Shown here in pieces: positions 1 through 5,359 of a DNA stretch of 5,359 bases. The stretch spans positions 1 to 5,359 of the forward strand of contig JAJYAH010000541.1 in assembly GCA_021779635.1 (NCBI GenBank). The letters are read 5' to 3'. Both the position numbers and the translations under genes were made by a program. Position 1 is the first letter of the stretch. Each line of letters opens with the position of its first letter. The stretch is from Pseudomonadota bacterium. Its GTDB lineage: Bacteria > Pseudomonadota > Alphaproteobacteria > Rhizobiales > Xanthobacteraceae. A model generated the notes under the pieces. It ran no database searches and was not told the origin of the DNA. It was given only the letters and a program-made list of their open reading frames with translations.

Positions 1-25
1 GATAACGTTCAGGCTGAACGTTATC
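1..25. repeat. Perfect 12-base inverted repeat with 1-base centre at the left edge
   Basis: Bases 1-12 (GATAACGTTCAG) are the exact reverse complement of bases 14-25 (CTGAACGTTATC), around a single G at 13. The right arm lies in normal SDR coding sequence. The left arm replaces what should be SDR codons and gives an Arg where the family usually has Trp, a few residues before the DVNLNG motif. A hairpin or fold-back chimera at a contig end fits better than a regulatory operator inside a gene. Confidence 0.8.
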
Positions 26-451
26 GATGTCAACCTGAACGGCACGTTCTGGTGCTGCCGCGCCTTCGGCAAGCACATGCTTGACGCCGGATCGGGCGCC
101 ATTGTGAATGTCGGATCGATGTCCGGCTTCATCGTCAACAAGCCGCAGGAACAATCCTACTACAACGCCTCGAAGGCCGCAGTGCACCATCTCACCAAGT
201 CGCTTGCGGCCGAGTGGGGCGCCCGCGGCGTACGGGTCAATGCGGTGGCGCCGACCTATGTCACAACGCCCCTCAATGCGTTCGTCAAAAACAATCCGAA
301 GATGTATGATGCCTGGATCGGCGGTACACCAATGGCCCGGCTCGGAGAGCCCGACGAAGTTGCGTCCGTTGTGCTGTTTCTGGCATCGGACGCCGCAAGC
401 CTGATGACCGGAAGCGTCGTTCTTGTCGATGGAGGCTATACCTGCTGGTAG
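2..451 (+). CDS. SDR-family polyol dehydrogenase, C-terminal part (5' truncated by window edge)
   Basis: NAD(P)-dependent short-chain dehydrogenase/reductase, probably oxidising a sugar alcohol to a 2-ketose in the cytoplasm. About 149 residues are visible. The usual length is about 250, so the Rossmann glycine motif and the first 100 or so residues are missing. Seen: the DVNLNGTF stretch (central helix, catalytic Asn region), the GSMSG serine motif at 113-127, and the catalytic YNASK (YxxxK) at 161-175. Also seen are the RVNAVAP cofactor-side motif after strand 6 and the C-terminal RLGEPDEVA...FLASD...TG...VDGGYTCW block, so the 3' end is intact. The stop is TAG at 449-451. It lies 28 bases before a pentulose kinase and is probably co-transcribed with it and with the fructokinase-like gene. 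That context favours ribitol, arabinitol or a related polyol as substrate, but the sequence alone does not fix this. The first four or so codons fall in a suspicious inverted repeat and may not be genuine. SDR family is near certain; substrate is inferred. Confidence 0.93.
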   Translation: MTFRLNVIDVNLNGTFWCCRAFGKHMLDAGSGAIVNVGSMSGFIVNKPQEQSYYNASKAAVHHLTKSLAAEWGARGVRVNAVAPTYVTTPLNAFVKNNPKMYDAWIGGTPMARLGEPDEVASVVLFLASDAASLMTGSVVLVDGGYTCW

Positions 452-470
452 GCTCGCGCGGATCTTGAAT

Positions 471-479
471 GGGACTGGA
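471..479 (+). promoter_or_regulatory. Ribosome binding site of the FGGY kinase
   Basis: GGGACTGGA lies directly before the ATG at 480. GGGA at 471-474 leaves 5 bases of spacing. It supports the 480 start over the in-frame ATG at 423, which would add 19 residues, overlap the SDR gene and precede the family's N-terminal MKQAFIGVDVG. Confidence 0.5.
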
Positions 480-2132
480 ATGAAGCAGGCGTTCATCGGT
501 GTCGACGTTGGAACATCGAGCGCGCGCGCCGGTGTGTTCGACGAGTCGGGAATGTTGCTGGCGACGGCGAGACATCCGATCACGATCTGGCATGAGGCAG
601 GCAACGTCGTCGAACAGTCGTCGTCCGATATCTGGGCGGCGTGTGTCGCCTCGGTGCGGGCGGCGATGGCGGAGGCAGCACTTCCTGCTTCCGCCGTCAA
701 AGGCATCGGTTTCGATGCAACCTGCTCGCTCGTGGTGCTCGACGCCGGCGGCAATCCGCTGACGGTCAGCACGTCGGGCGACCCACGCCGTAACGTGATC
801 GTGTGGATGGACCATCGCGCGACCGCCGAGACCCGCCTGGTCAATGACACGCATGACGACGTTCTTCGCTATGTCGGCGGCTCGATTTCGCCGGAAATGG
901 AAATTCCCAAGCTGCTTTGGCTGAAGCGGCACTTGCCGTCGACCTATCATGCGGCCGGGCATTTCCTTGATCTCGCCGATTATCTTTCGTTTCGGGCGAC
1001 CGGGTCGACCGCGCGTTCAACCTGCACGGTGACGTGCAAGTGGAATTTTCTCGCGCACGAACAGCGCTGGAGCGGCAGCTATTTCGAACGCGTCGGTCTT
1101 GGCGATCTCGCTTCGGACGGCTGCGCGAAAATCGGAAAGGACATCGTCGCACCGGGCACGCCGCTGGGAGCGGGCTTGACCGGATTGGCCGCGCTCGATC
1201 TCGGTCTCTTGGAGGGGACGCCGGTCGGGGCTTCGCTGATCGATGCGCATGCCGGTGGCATCGGCACGATCGGGGGACGGGTGAAGTCCAATGATTCCGT
1301 CGATGTGTGCGGCCACCTTGCCTACATCATGGGAACCTCGGCCTGCATCATGGCGACCACGGTCGAGCCTCGCTTCGTTCCGGGGGTATGGGGACCCTAT
1401 TATTCGGGGATGGTCCCGGGCTTCTGGCTCAACGAAGGCGGTCAATCGGCGGCTGGTGCAGCCATCGATCATCTCATCAGGTCTCACCCGGCGTATAATG
1501 AGGTCGCCGCGGCGGCGCACGGTGCGGGCACGGAAATTCTCGAATTTCTCGAGCGGCGCATCGTCTCGGGTTCGGCAAACCCGGGTCAAGCGGCGCTGCT
1601 TGCCCGCGACGTCCACGTCCTGCCCGAATTTCTCGGCAACCGCTCACCGTTCGCCGATCCCGACTCGCGCGCGATCGTCGCCGGCCTCGATCTCGATGCC
1701 GATATCGGCTCGATGTCGCGGCTGTTCGTGGCCGGACTCTGCGGTCTTGCCTACGGTCTTGCGGATGTCGTCGATGTCTTTCGGTCGCACGGCGTCGACA
1801 GCAACCTGATGGTGATCGGCGGCGGCGCCGGGCGGAGTTCGCTTGTCCGGCAGATCATGGCGGATACCACTGGCCTGACGGTGGCGCTCCCGGAAACGCA
1901 GGAACCGGTCCTGCTCGGAGCTGCCATGCTGGGTGCGGTGGCGGGCGGTCTCTACCGGTCGATCGGTGAGGCCATGGCCTCGATGTCGGCGATCGGCTGG
2001 CTGAGTGAGCCGACCGCTCCGGGAATGGCCGACTTCCACCGATCGAAGCGGCAGGTTCATGGACTGATGCGCCAATTGGATCGGGAAAGCCGCAATGCGA
2101 TGCGCGGGGCCGCATCTGATCGCCGGTCCTGA
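480..2132 (+). CDS. FGGY-family pentulose kinase, D-ribulokinase type
   Basis: ATP-dependent kinase predicted to phosphorylate a pentulose, most likely D-ribulose to D-ribulose 5-phosphate, feeding the pentose phosphate pathway. The ATG at 480 gives 550 residues, normal for the FGGY pentulose-kinase subfamily. Seen: the N-terminal phosphate-binding loop GVDVGTSSAR (residues 7-16); TCSLV at 81-85, the signature proposed for D-ribulokinases related to human FGGY and yeast Ydr109c; and WMDHRA at 109-114. The sugar/catalytic region DAHAGGIG is at 255-262, with Asp255 the likely base. GTSAC is at 285-289, and the C-terminal ATP-site motif GGGAGRSS at 447-454 is followed by LLGAAMLGAV. Both actin-like domains are complete, with no frameshift. 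It sits between an SDR gene (28 bases upstream) and a PfkB kinase (15 bases downstream), which fits a polyol operon. Xylulose or another pentulose remains possible; the family call is firm, the substrate is a motif-based inference. Confidence 0.93.
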   Translation: MKQAFIGVDVGTSSARAGVFDESGMLLATARHPITIWHEAGNVVEQSSSDIWAACVASVRAAMAEAALPASAVKGIGFDATCSLVVLDAGGNPLTVSTSGDPRRNVIVWMDHRATAETRLVNDTHDDVLRYVGGSISPEMEIPKLLWLKRHLPSTYHAAGHFLDLADYLSFRATGSTARSTCTVTCKWNFLAHEQRWSGSYFERVGLGDLASDGCAKIGKDIVAPGTPLGAGLTGLAALDLGLLEGTPVGASLIDAHAGGIGTIGGRVKSNDSVDVCGHLAYIMGTSACIMATTVEPRFVPGVWGPYYSGMVPGFWLNEGGQSAAGAAIDHLIRSHPAYNEVAAAAHGAGTEILEFLERRIVSGSANPGQAALLARDVHVLPEFLGNRSPFADPDSRAIVAGLDLDADIGSMSRLFVAGLCGLAYGLADVVDVFRSHGVDSNLMVIGGGAGRSSLVRQIMADTTGLTVALPETQEPVLLGAAMLGAVAGGLYRSIGEAMASMSAIGWLSEPTAPGMADFHRSKRQVHGLMRQLDRESRNAMRGAASDRRS

Positions 2133-2133
2133 C

Positions 2134-2138
2134 GGAAG
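2134..2138 (+). promoter_or_regulatory. Ribosome binding site of the PfkB kinase
   Basis: GGAAG starts just after the stop codon of the FGGY kinase and lies 9 bases before the ATG at 2148. With only 15 bases between the genes, there is no room for a separate promoter, so co-transcription is likely. Confidence 0.5.
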
Positions 2139-2147
2139 ATCGAGACC

Positions 2148-3110
2148 ATGCTGTTGAGCTGCGGAGATGCCTTGATCGACTTTCTGCCCGTGAGGTCCAC
2201 GGATGGGCGCGATGCCATTGTGCCCGTGGTCGGGGGGTCGTGCCTCAACATCGCCGTCGGCGCGGCGCGTCTTGGCGCCGCAACCGGGTTTGTGGGCGGA
2301 ATTTCGACCGATCTGTTCGGACGCATGATTGCCGACCATGCCAGGGCCTCGCAGGTCGAGCTTCGCTATGCGACGCGCAGCGAACATCAAACAACGCTGG
2401 CGTTCGTGCGCAGTGTCGACGGCGAACCGCAATATGCCTTCTATGACGAGGGGACTGCATCGCGGAACTGGACCTATCGCCGCGGTTCCATTGCATTCGA
2501 TGAGATCGACGCCATCCATGTCGGCTCGACAACCCTCATTGATGAAAAGACCGCGACCGAGACGCTGGCGATGGTCGAAGACGCCCGCGGATCGGCTACC
2601 ATCTCATTCGATCCGAATTGCCGGCCCAACCTCGTCAAGCACAAGGCTCGCTACGTCGAGCGGATGGATGCTTTTGCCGCCAACGCAGCCATCGTGCGGA
2701 TGTCGGATGTCGATTTTGAATTTTTGTATGGCGGCGGCGATTATGCGGGAAGGGCGAAGTCCCTCCTTGCGGCGGGTGCCGGCCTCGTGGTGGTGACGCG
2801 CGGCATTCAGGGAGCTCGGGCGTGGCACCGGGAGGCTGGCGCGATTGAAGTACAGGCGCCGATCGTCGAGGTCGTGGACACCATCGGTGCCGGCGACAGT
2901 TTTCAGGCTGCGCTGCTGTTCGCGTTGCATGCCATCGGACGGATCGAAACCGAATCGCTCGCGCAGGCCGGTGCCGACGAGCTTCGCCGCGCGCTGTCCT
3001 TTGCATCGATCTGCGCGGCCTTCACCTGTGGACAGGCCGGCGCCGATCCACCGCGACGGTCCGACGTGGGTCCGGAATTGTCTCGTCTGTTGTCGGGATC
3101 GTTCGAATGA
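2148..3110 (+). CDS. PfkB/ribokinase-family sugar kinase, fructokinase-like
   Basis: Cytoplasmic ATP-dependent sugar kinase of 320 residues, normal length for the family. Seen in order: N-terminal CGDALIDF with the substrate-contacting Asp11; the first PfkB signature region GGSCLNIAVGAARLGA (residues 29-44) followed by FVGGISTDLFGR; the lid segment with TTLAFV at 82-87; FDPNCRP at 154-160; VVVTRGIQGA near 214-223; and the second PfkB signature DTIGAGDSFQAALL at 244-257. In the last, GAGD forms the anion hole and Asp250 is the catalytic base. GDALIDF and FDPNCRP are the style of bacterial fructokinases, so fructose to fructose 6-phosphate is the leading guess. 2-Keto-3-deoxygluconate kinase, ribokinase and other PfkB specificities cannot be excluded. 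It is the last gene of the SDR-FGGY-PfkB operon, which suggests it handles a second ketose product of the same dehydrogenase, such as fructose from a hexitol. Confidence 0.92.
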   Translation: MLLSCGDALIDFLPVRSTDGRDAIVPVVGGSCLNIAVGAARLGAATGFVGGISTDLFGRMIADHARASQVELRYATRSEHQTTLAFVRSVDGEPQYAFYDEGTASRNWTYRRGSIAFDEIDAIHVGSTTLIDEKTATETLAMVEDARGSATISFDPNCRPNLVKHKARYVERMDAFAANAAIVRMSDVDFEFLYGGGDYAGRAKSLLAAGAGLVVVTRGIQGARAWHREAGAIEVQAPIVEVVDTIGAGDSFQAALLFALHAIGRIETESLAQAGADELRRALSFASICAAFTCGQAGADPPRRSDVGPELSRLLSGSFE

Positions 3111-3121
3111 ACGGGGTGCCG

Positions 3122-3158
3122 CGGCGCGGCGATCATGCGATCGGAATCGCCGGCGCCG
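3122..3158. terminator. Possible bidirectional hairpin between convergent genes
   Basis: A GC-rich imperfect inverted repeat pairs 3122-3133 with 3146-3158 (GGCGC/GGCGAT against ATCGCC/GGCGCC), with one bulged base at 3152 and a 12-base loop. It sits 12 bases after the pfkB-type stop and overlaps the 3' end of the convergent small gene. There is no T-run on either strand, so it is not a classical intrinsic terminator. It may slow polymerase or protect 3' ends, or be chance in GC-rich DNA. Confidence 0.3.
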
Positions 3159-3333
3159 TGATATCGCAAACCTGAAGTTCCTTTGTCCCGATCGGCGCGC
3201 CTCGCCCCGTAGCTGATCCGACCTTTGCCTTATCCACGTCCGCACCCTCCGGCGTTCTGGCGCCGATCTTGATCGCGACCACTGCACCGAGGCCGATCAG
3301 GCAAACAACGACAAGCCAGATGATGGTTCTCAT
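3133..3333 (-). CDS. Small single-pass membrane or exported protein of unknown function (66 aa)
   Basis: I do not recognise a named family. The chosen ATG (complement of 3331-3333) gives MRTIIWLVVVCLIGLG..., a short N-terminus followed by a hydrophobic stretch at about residues 4-23. This could be a membrane anchor or a Sec signal sequence. No lipobox is evident: Cys11 is preceded by VVV. The remaining 40 or so residues are polar (ARTPEGADVDKAK...), contain one further cysteine at position 56 (QVCDIT) and probably face the periplasm. The frame extends upstream to 3402 with a poorer-looking N-terminus, so the internal start is preferred. A weak Shine-Dalgarno (GAGAAG, complement of 3338-3343) lies 4 bases before it. 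The gene converges on the fructokinase-like gene (22-base gap) and diverges from the HAD gene. The clean hydrophobic segment and sensible start argue that it is real, but length makes this less certain. Confidence 0.6.
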   Translation of the reverse strand: MRTIIWLVVVCLIGLGAVVAIKIGARTPEGADVDKAKVGSATGRGAPIGTKELQVCDITAPAIPIA

Positions 3334-3442
3334 GATGCTTCTCGCCGCTCGCGCATCGGCGGCTATCGTGCCGCGAATATCTGCCGTGCATGGGTCATTC
3401 AAGAGGCCATCAATTTACGCCGTCCGCCCCGCCTCTCGCTAC

Positions 3443-3477
3443 CATTCATAGAATAATCCATTTAACAAATGAGATCA
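3443..3477. promoter_or_regulatory. AT-rich island in divergent intergenic region, possible promoter area
   Basis: The non-coding stretch 3334-3521 separates the divergent small gene and HAD gene, so it should hold the promoters of both. Within it, 3443-3477 is strikingly AT-rich for this DNA and includes TAGAAT at 3449-3454, which resembles a -10 box on the + strand. TTGTTA (complement of 3462-3467) resembles a -35 box on the - strand. No partner hexamer at a good 16-18 base spacing stands out, so exact promoter positions are not called. Confidence 0.25.
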
Positions 3478-3510
3478 TCGGGGCTAAAGCCGGGGACTGT
3501 TCGGCCCAGC

Positions 3511-3515
3511 AGGAG
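3511..3515 (+). promoter_or_regulatory. Strong Shine-Dalgarno fixing the GTG start of the HAD gene
   Basis: AGGAG lies 6 bases before GTG at 3522. It is the best ribosome binding site in the window. It decides against the upstream ATG at 3390, which would add 44 residues running through the AT-rich intergenic stretch with no resemblance to a HAD N-terminus. Confidence 0.75.
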
Positions 3516-3521
3516 AACGAC

Positions 3522-4223
3522 GTGAACAACGAAGCGATCAGGACCAACGTCAAGGTGTGCATGTTCGATCAATACGGAACGGTCGTCGACATGCAGGGCG
3601 GATTGACGGCCGTCGCCGCGCCGTTTCTCAAGGACAAGGGCTGGAAGGGCAATCCCAACTCCTTTGTGACCTGGTGGCGCCGGACGCACTTTGAGAATTC
3701 GATGATCGATGCCCTGCTTCACCGCGAGCACACGCCATATCGCGAGATCGGTCACCGCTCGGTCGCCCATGTGATGGAGCGCGCCGGCATCCAATTCACG
3801 ATGGATGAAGTCCGCTATCTGGTCGGCGAAATTGAAAAACTGAAGCCGTTTCCGGAGGTGCCGGAAGCCCTCGCGCGGCTGCAGACAAAATACCGGCTTG
3901 TTGTGCTCTCCAACGGCGATCCCGACATGCTCGAGACGGCCCGGCAATATCACAAGGTTCCGTTCGACCGGCTGATATCTGTCGCCGAAGCGAACTCCTT
4001 CAAGCCGCATCTGGCGACCTACACCAGGGCCGCGGAACTTCTAGGCCTCAAGGCGGATCAAATCCTGTTCGTCGCCAACCATGCCTTCGATTGCATCGGC
4101 GCGAAATCCGCCGGCATGCGCACCGCCTTCATCGACCGGCGCAGCCGCCCGTTCGGCATCACGCCTCACCAGCCGGACATCCTGGTTCCATCGATGAAAG
4201 ATCTTGCCGATGCGATTGTCTGA
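3522..4223 (+). CDS. HAD-superfamily hydrolase, type II haloacid-dehalogenase-like
   Basis: From GTG at 3522 the protein has 233 residues, typical for type II (L-2-haloacid dehalogenase-like) HADs. Motif I is FDQYGTVVD with nucleophile Asp16 and Thr20. Tyr18 in place of the second Asp of phosphatases marks the dehalogenase-like branch. WWRR at 51-54 supplies the Arg matching Arg41 of the Pseudomonas L-DEX enzyme. Motif II is LSNG (Ser130, Asn131) and motif III is SFKPHLATY (Lys161, Tyr167). Motif IV reads VANHAFDCIGAKSAG at 184-198, where classical enzymes have SSNxWD. Asp190 is kept, but the expected Ser is Ala185 and the expected Asn is His187. It is therefore a hydrolase of this fold whose dehalogenase activity is doubtful; other ester, phosphate or C-halogen substrates are possible. 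It has its own upstream region, is transcribed separately from the sugar operon, and no link to that pathway is evident. Confidence 0.9.
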   Translation: MNNEAIRTNVKVCMFDQYGTVVDMQGGLTAVAAPFLKDKGWKGNPNSFVTWWRRTHFENSMIDALLHREHTPYREIGHRSVAHVMERAGIQFTMDEVRYLVGEIEKLKPFPEVPEALARLQTKYRLVVLSNGDPDMLETARQYHKVPFDRLISVAEANSFKPHLATYTRAAELLGLKADQILFVANHAFDCIGAKSAGMRTAFIDRRSRPFGITPHQPDILVPSMKDLADAIV

Positions 4224-4297
4224 GACGCAGGCGCCTGCCGATCAGCGCTTTTGCGGCACGGAAGGAAGGGCTCGGCCGGCAGGCCAAAGCAGCGAAT
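4224..4297. other. Convergent intergenic spacer with short palindromes
   Basis: This 74-base gap lies between the HAD stop and the stop of the opposing large gene. It holds a 12-base perfect palindrome GCAGGCGCCTGC at 4227-4238 and a separate 8-base inverted repeat, GCCTGCCG at 4233-4240 with CGGCAGGC at 4277-4284. Either could help end transcription from both sides, but there is no T-tract, the loop of the second is 36 bases long, and such repeats are common in GC-rich DNA. No coding signal is seen here. Confidence 0.3.
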
Positions 4298-5359
4298 TCA
4301 TCTGATCCGCCATTCCCAGAATTCGTCACCCCGGTCCCGGCGTTGCGTCACCTCGAGGCGAATAAAGCGGTCATGGGCGAGCGCTGCACCAACCCATAAT
4401 TCGTTCCATGCATCGAACACCGCAGGAGACAATGAAGACCGCTCCGCCATCAGCTTCCAGGTCGTCTGCCGGATGCTCGACGGCTCGACGGTGTCGTCGA
4501 GAACCGCGTCGTCTCCCTGCCCCCTGGCCAGGCGCAACATCGCCGTCTTGAATCCGGCCGGTCCGGGAATAACGCCTCCCAGGAGGGCCGCAACATCATC
4601 GAAGGTGTGCATGCCAACCAGGCGAGCGGCCGAAGCCGCGAGGTGCTTGCCCTCATCCGGGCCAAGCACCGCGATGGTTTCCGGCACGATCGAAGTGATG
4701 TACTCCATCGAATAGTTGCGCAGGACTTTCTGCAGCCGCTCTTTCGGCCAGTCCGTCGCCTCCAGGCGCGGTGCTCGCTCGATCTGGAAAGGCGGGCACG
4801 TTTCACCGGGGGAGAATTGCAGCCGCTCCTCGGGCGCAAGGTCGTGGTCCCGCTCCCTGTAGTACCCCTCGAGTCCCGGCTGACCATCGACGGTTTGCCC
4901 GGTGCATACGAATCCCAGGCGCGGATTGCCGAGCACGACGCCGTTATTGGCGTGCCAACCGCGCAGCATGGCGCGAGATATTTCCGAGGGGATGCCGCAG
5001 ATCGCCGTGCCGGACCAGATCCATCGCGGCGGCGGATATCGGACCCAGGCTTTTCGATCATTTTCGTGGACGTATTCGACCTTCACGCCGCCAACCTGAT
5101 TGGACAAATAATGATATTGCGCGCACGCGACCGCGTGCGGCAAATCCGCAAGGCCGAGCTTCCGCAGCCCCGGCAGGAATTTCGCCAGTTGTTGACGGCG
5201 AAAGGTGCGGAAAACAACCTCTGCGGCCTTTGCCGCGCCCGCGCGCGAGACAAGCATCAGGATCAGGCCGGTGAGGTAGGAGTGATAGATCAGTTCGACC
5301 GCTGCAAATGCGGGACCATCGGCCTCGCCGGCGCGATCGGCTTGCTTGCCTGTTGTCAA
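4298..5359 (-). CDS. Hypothetical protein of unknown function (353 codons visible, 5' end at window edge)
   Basis: I do not recognise the family. The frame is open from the right edge to a TGA (complement of 4298-4300). The first visible codon is TTG, so it may be an alternative start or simply an internal leucine codon; no upstream region is visible to decide. The N-terminal third is helical-looking (VELIYHSYLTGLILMLVSRAG, residues 21-41, hydrophobic but with internal polar residues, more likely buried than transmembrane). The middle is the most motif-like part: EYVHENDRKAWVRYPPPRW (95-113), GTAICGIPSE (117-126), RGWHANNG (133-140), LGNPRLGFVCTGQTVDGQPG (143-162) and GYYRERDHDL (165-174). 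It contains invariant-looking Trp, Cys, His and Asp residues that suggest an enzyme or ligand-binding domain. The C-terminal part is charged and helical and ends in EFWEWRIR. No signal peptide is seen, so it is probably cytoplasmic. Composition matches its neighbours, giving no sign of recent transfer. Confidence 0.8.
   Translation of the reverse strand: MTTGKQADRAGEADGPAFAAVELIYHSYLTGLILMLVSRAGAAKAAEVVFRTFRRQQLAKFLPGLRKLGLADLPHAVACAQYHYLSNQVGGVKVEYVHENDRKAWVRYPPPRWIWSGTAICGIPSEISRAMLRGWHANNGVVLGNPRLGFVCTGQTVDGQPGLEGYYRERDHDLAPEERLQFSPGETCPPFQIERAPRLEATDWPKERLQKVLRNYSMEYITSIVPETIAVLGPDEGKHLAASAARLVGMHTFDDVAALLGGVIPGPAGFKTAMLRLARGQGDDAVLDDTVEPSSIRQTTWKLMAERSSLSPAVFDAWNELWVGAALAHDRFIRLEVTQRRDRGDEFWEWRIR

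Noticed and set aside
423..479. Upstream ATG at 423 as the start of the FGGY kinase
   Set aside because: It would overlap the SDR gene by 29 bases and add 19 residues with no family resemblance. ATG at 480 has a nearby GGGA and begins exactly at the conserved N-terminus.
285..962. - strand frame of 225 codons over the SDR/FGGY junction
   Set aside because: Arg-rich translation with no domain signal, fully antisense to well-supported genes.
1533..1548. Inverted repeat GAAATTC-TC-GAATTTC
   Set aside because: It lies inside the FGGY kinase and encodes an ordinary helix (EILEF). The arms are only 7 bases and there is no regulatory context, so it is probably chance.
1644..2519. Long open frame on the - strand (291 codons) across the FGGY/PfkB junction
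   Set aside because: It is antisense to two clear kinase genes. Its translation is Arg/His/Pro/Ala-rich low-complexity text with no motifs, the usual shadow frame of GC-rich coding DNA.
3390..3521. Upstream ATG at 3390 as the start of the HAD gene
   Set aside because: The extra 44 residues look non-coding and cross an AT-rich island. GTG at 3522 has AGGAG at ideal spacing and gives the normal family length.
4771..5274. + strand frame of 167 codons opposite the large hypothetical gene
   Set aside because: Translation is Arg/Ala/Pro-rich without motifs. The - strand frame there runs for 353 codons with varied, protein-like composition.
5354..5359. TTGACA on the - strand, a perfect -35 hexamer
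   Set aside because: No -10-like hexamer follows at 16-18 bases on the - strand, and the sequence is the start of, or within, an open coding frame. A single hexamer match is expected by chance.

Overview
The window is GC-rich (roughly 60 % by eye) and densely coded. Codon use and protein style suggest an alphaproteobacterium of the Bradyrhizobium/Rhodopseudomonas (Nitrobacteraceae) type. That placement is an inference from gene character, not a database result.

Left half (1-3110, all + strand): a tight three-gene operon. It begins with the C-terminal part of a short-chain dehydrogenase/reductase (SDR) of the polyol-dehydrogenase type. After 28 bases comes an FGGY-family pentulose kinase that carries the TCSLV motif of D-ribulokinases. 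After another 15 bases comes a PfkB/ribokinase-family sugar kinase of the fructokinase type. Read together, this looks like a polyol catabolic module: the dehydrogenase makes a 2-ketose (D-ribulose from ribitol or arabinitol, and possibly fructose from a hexitol), and the two kinases trap the products. The layout resembles the dehydrogenase-xylulokinase-fructokinase polyol operons of rhizobia, with a ribulokinase-type enzyme in the xylulokinase position. Transport and regulatory genes, if present, lie to the left outside the window.

Middle (3111-3521): a convergent 66-residue single-pass membrane or exported protein on the - strand, then about 190 non-coding bases. This gap contains an AT-rich island and separates the small gene from a divergent + strand gene.

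Right half (3522-5359): a haloacid-dehalogenase-type (HAD) hydrolase on the + strand, starting at GTG behind a strong Shine-Dalgarno sequence. Its motifs I-III are intact, but the two motif IV residues typical of true 2-haloacid dehalogenases are changed. It converges on a large - strand gene of unknown function whose 5' end lies at or beyond the right edge.

The first 25 bases form a perfect inverted repeat (12-base arms, 1-base centre). Its left arm coincides with the loss of a tryptophan normally conserved in SDR proteins. This suggests a fold-back artefact at a contig end rather than biology. I found no tRNA, rRNA, CRISPR, insertion sequence or phage feature, and no convincing novel system. 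The most interesting biology is the ribulokinase plus fructokinase pairing and the variant HAD active site.
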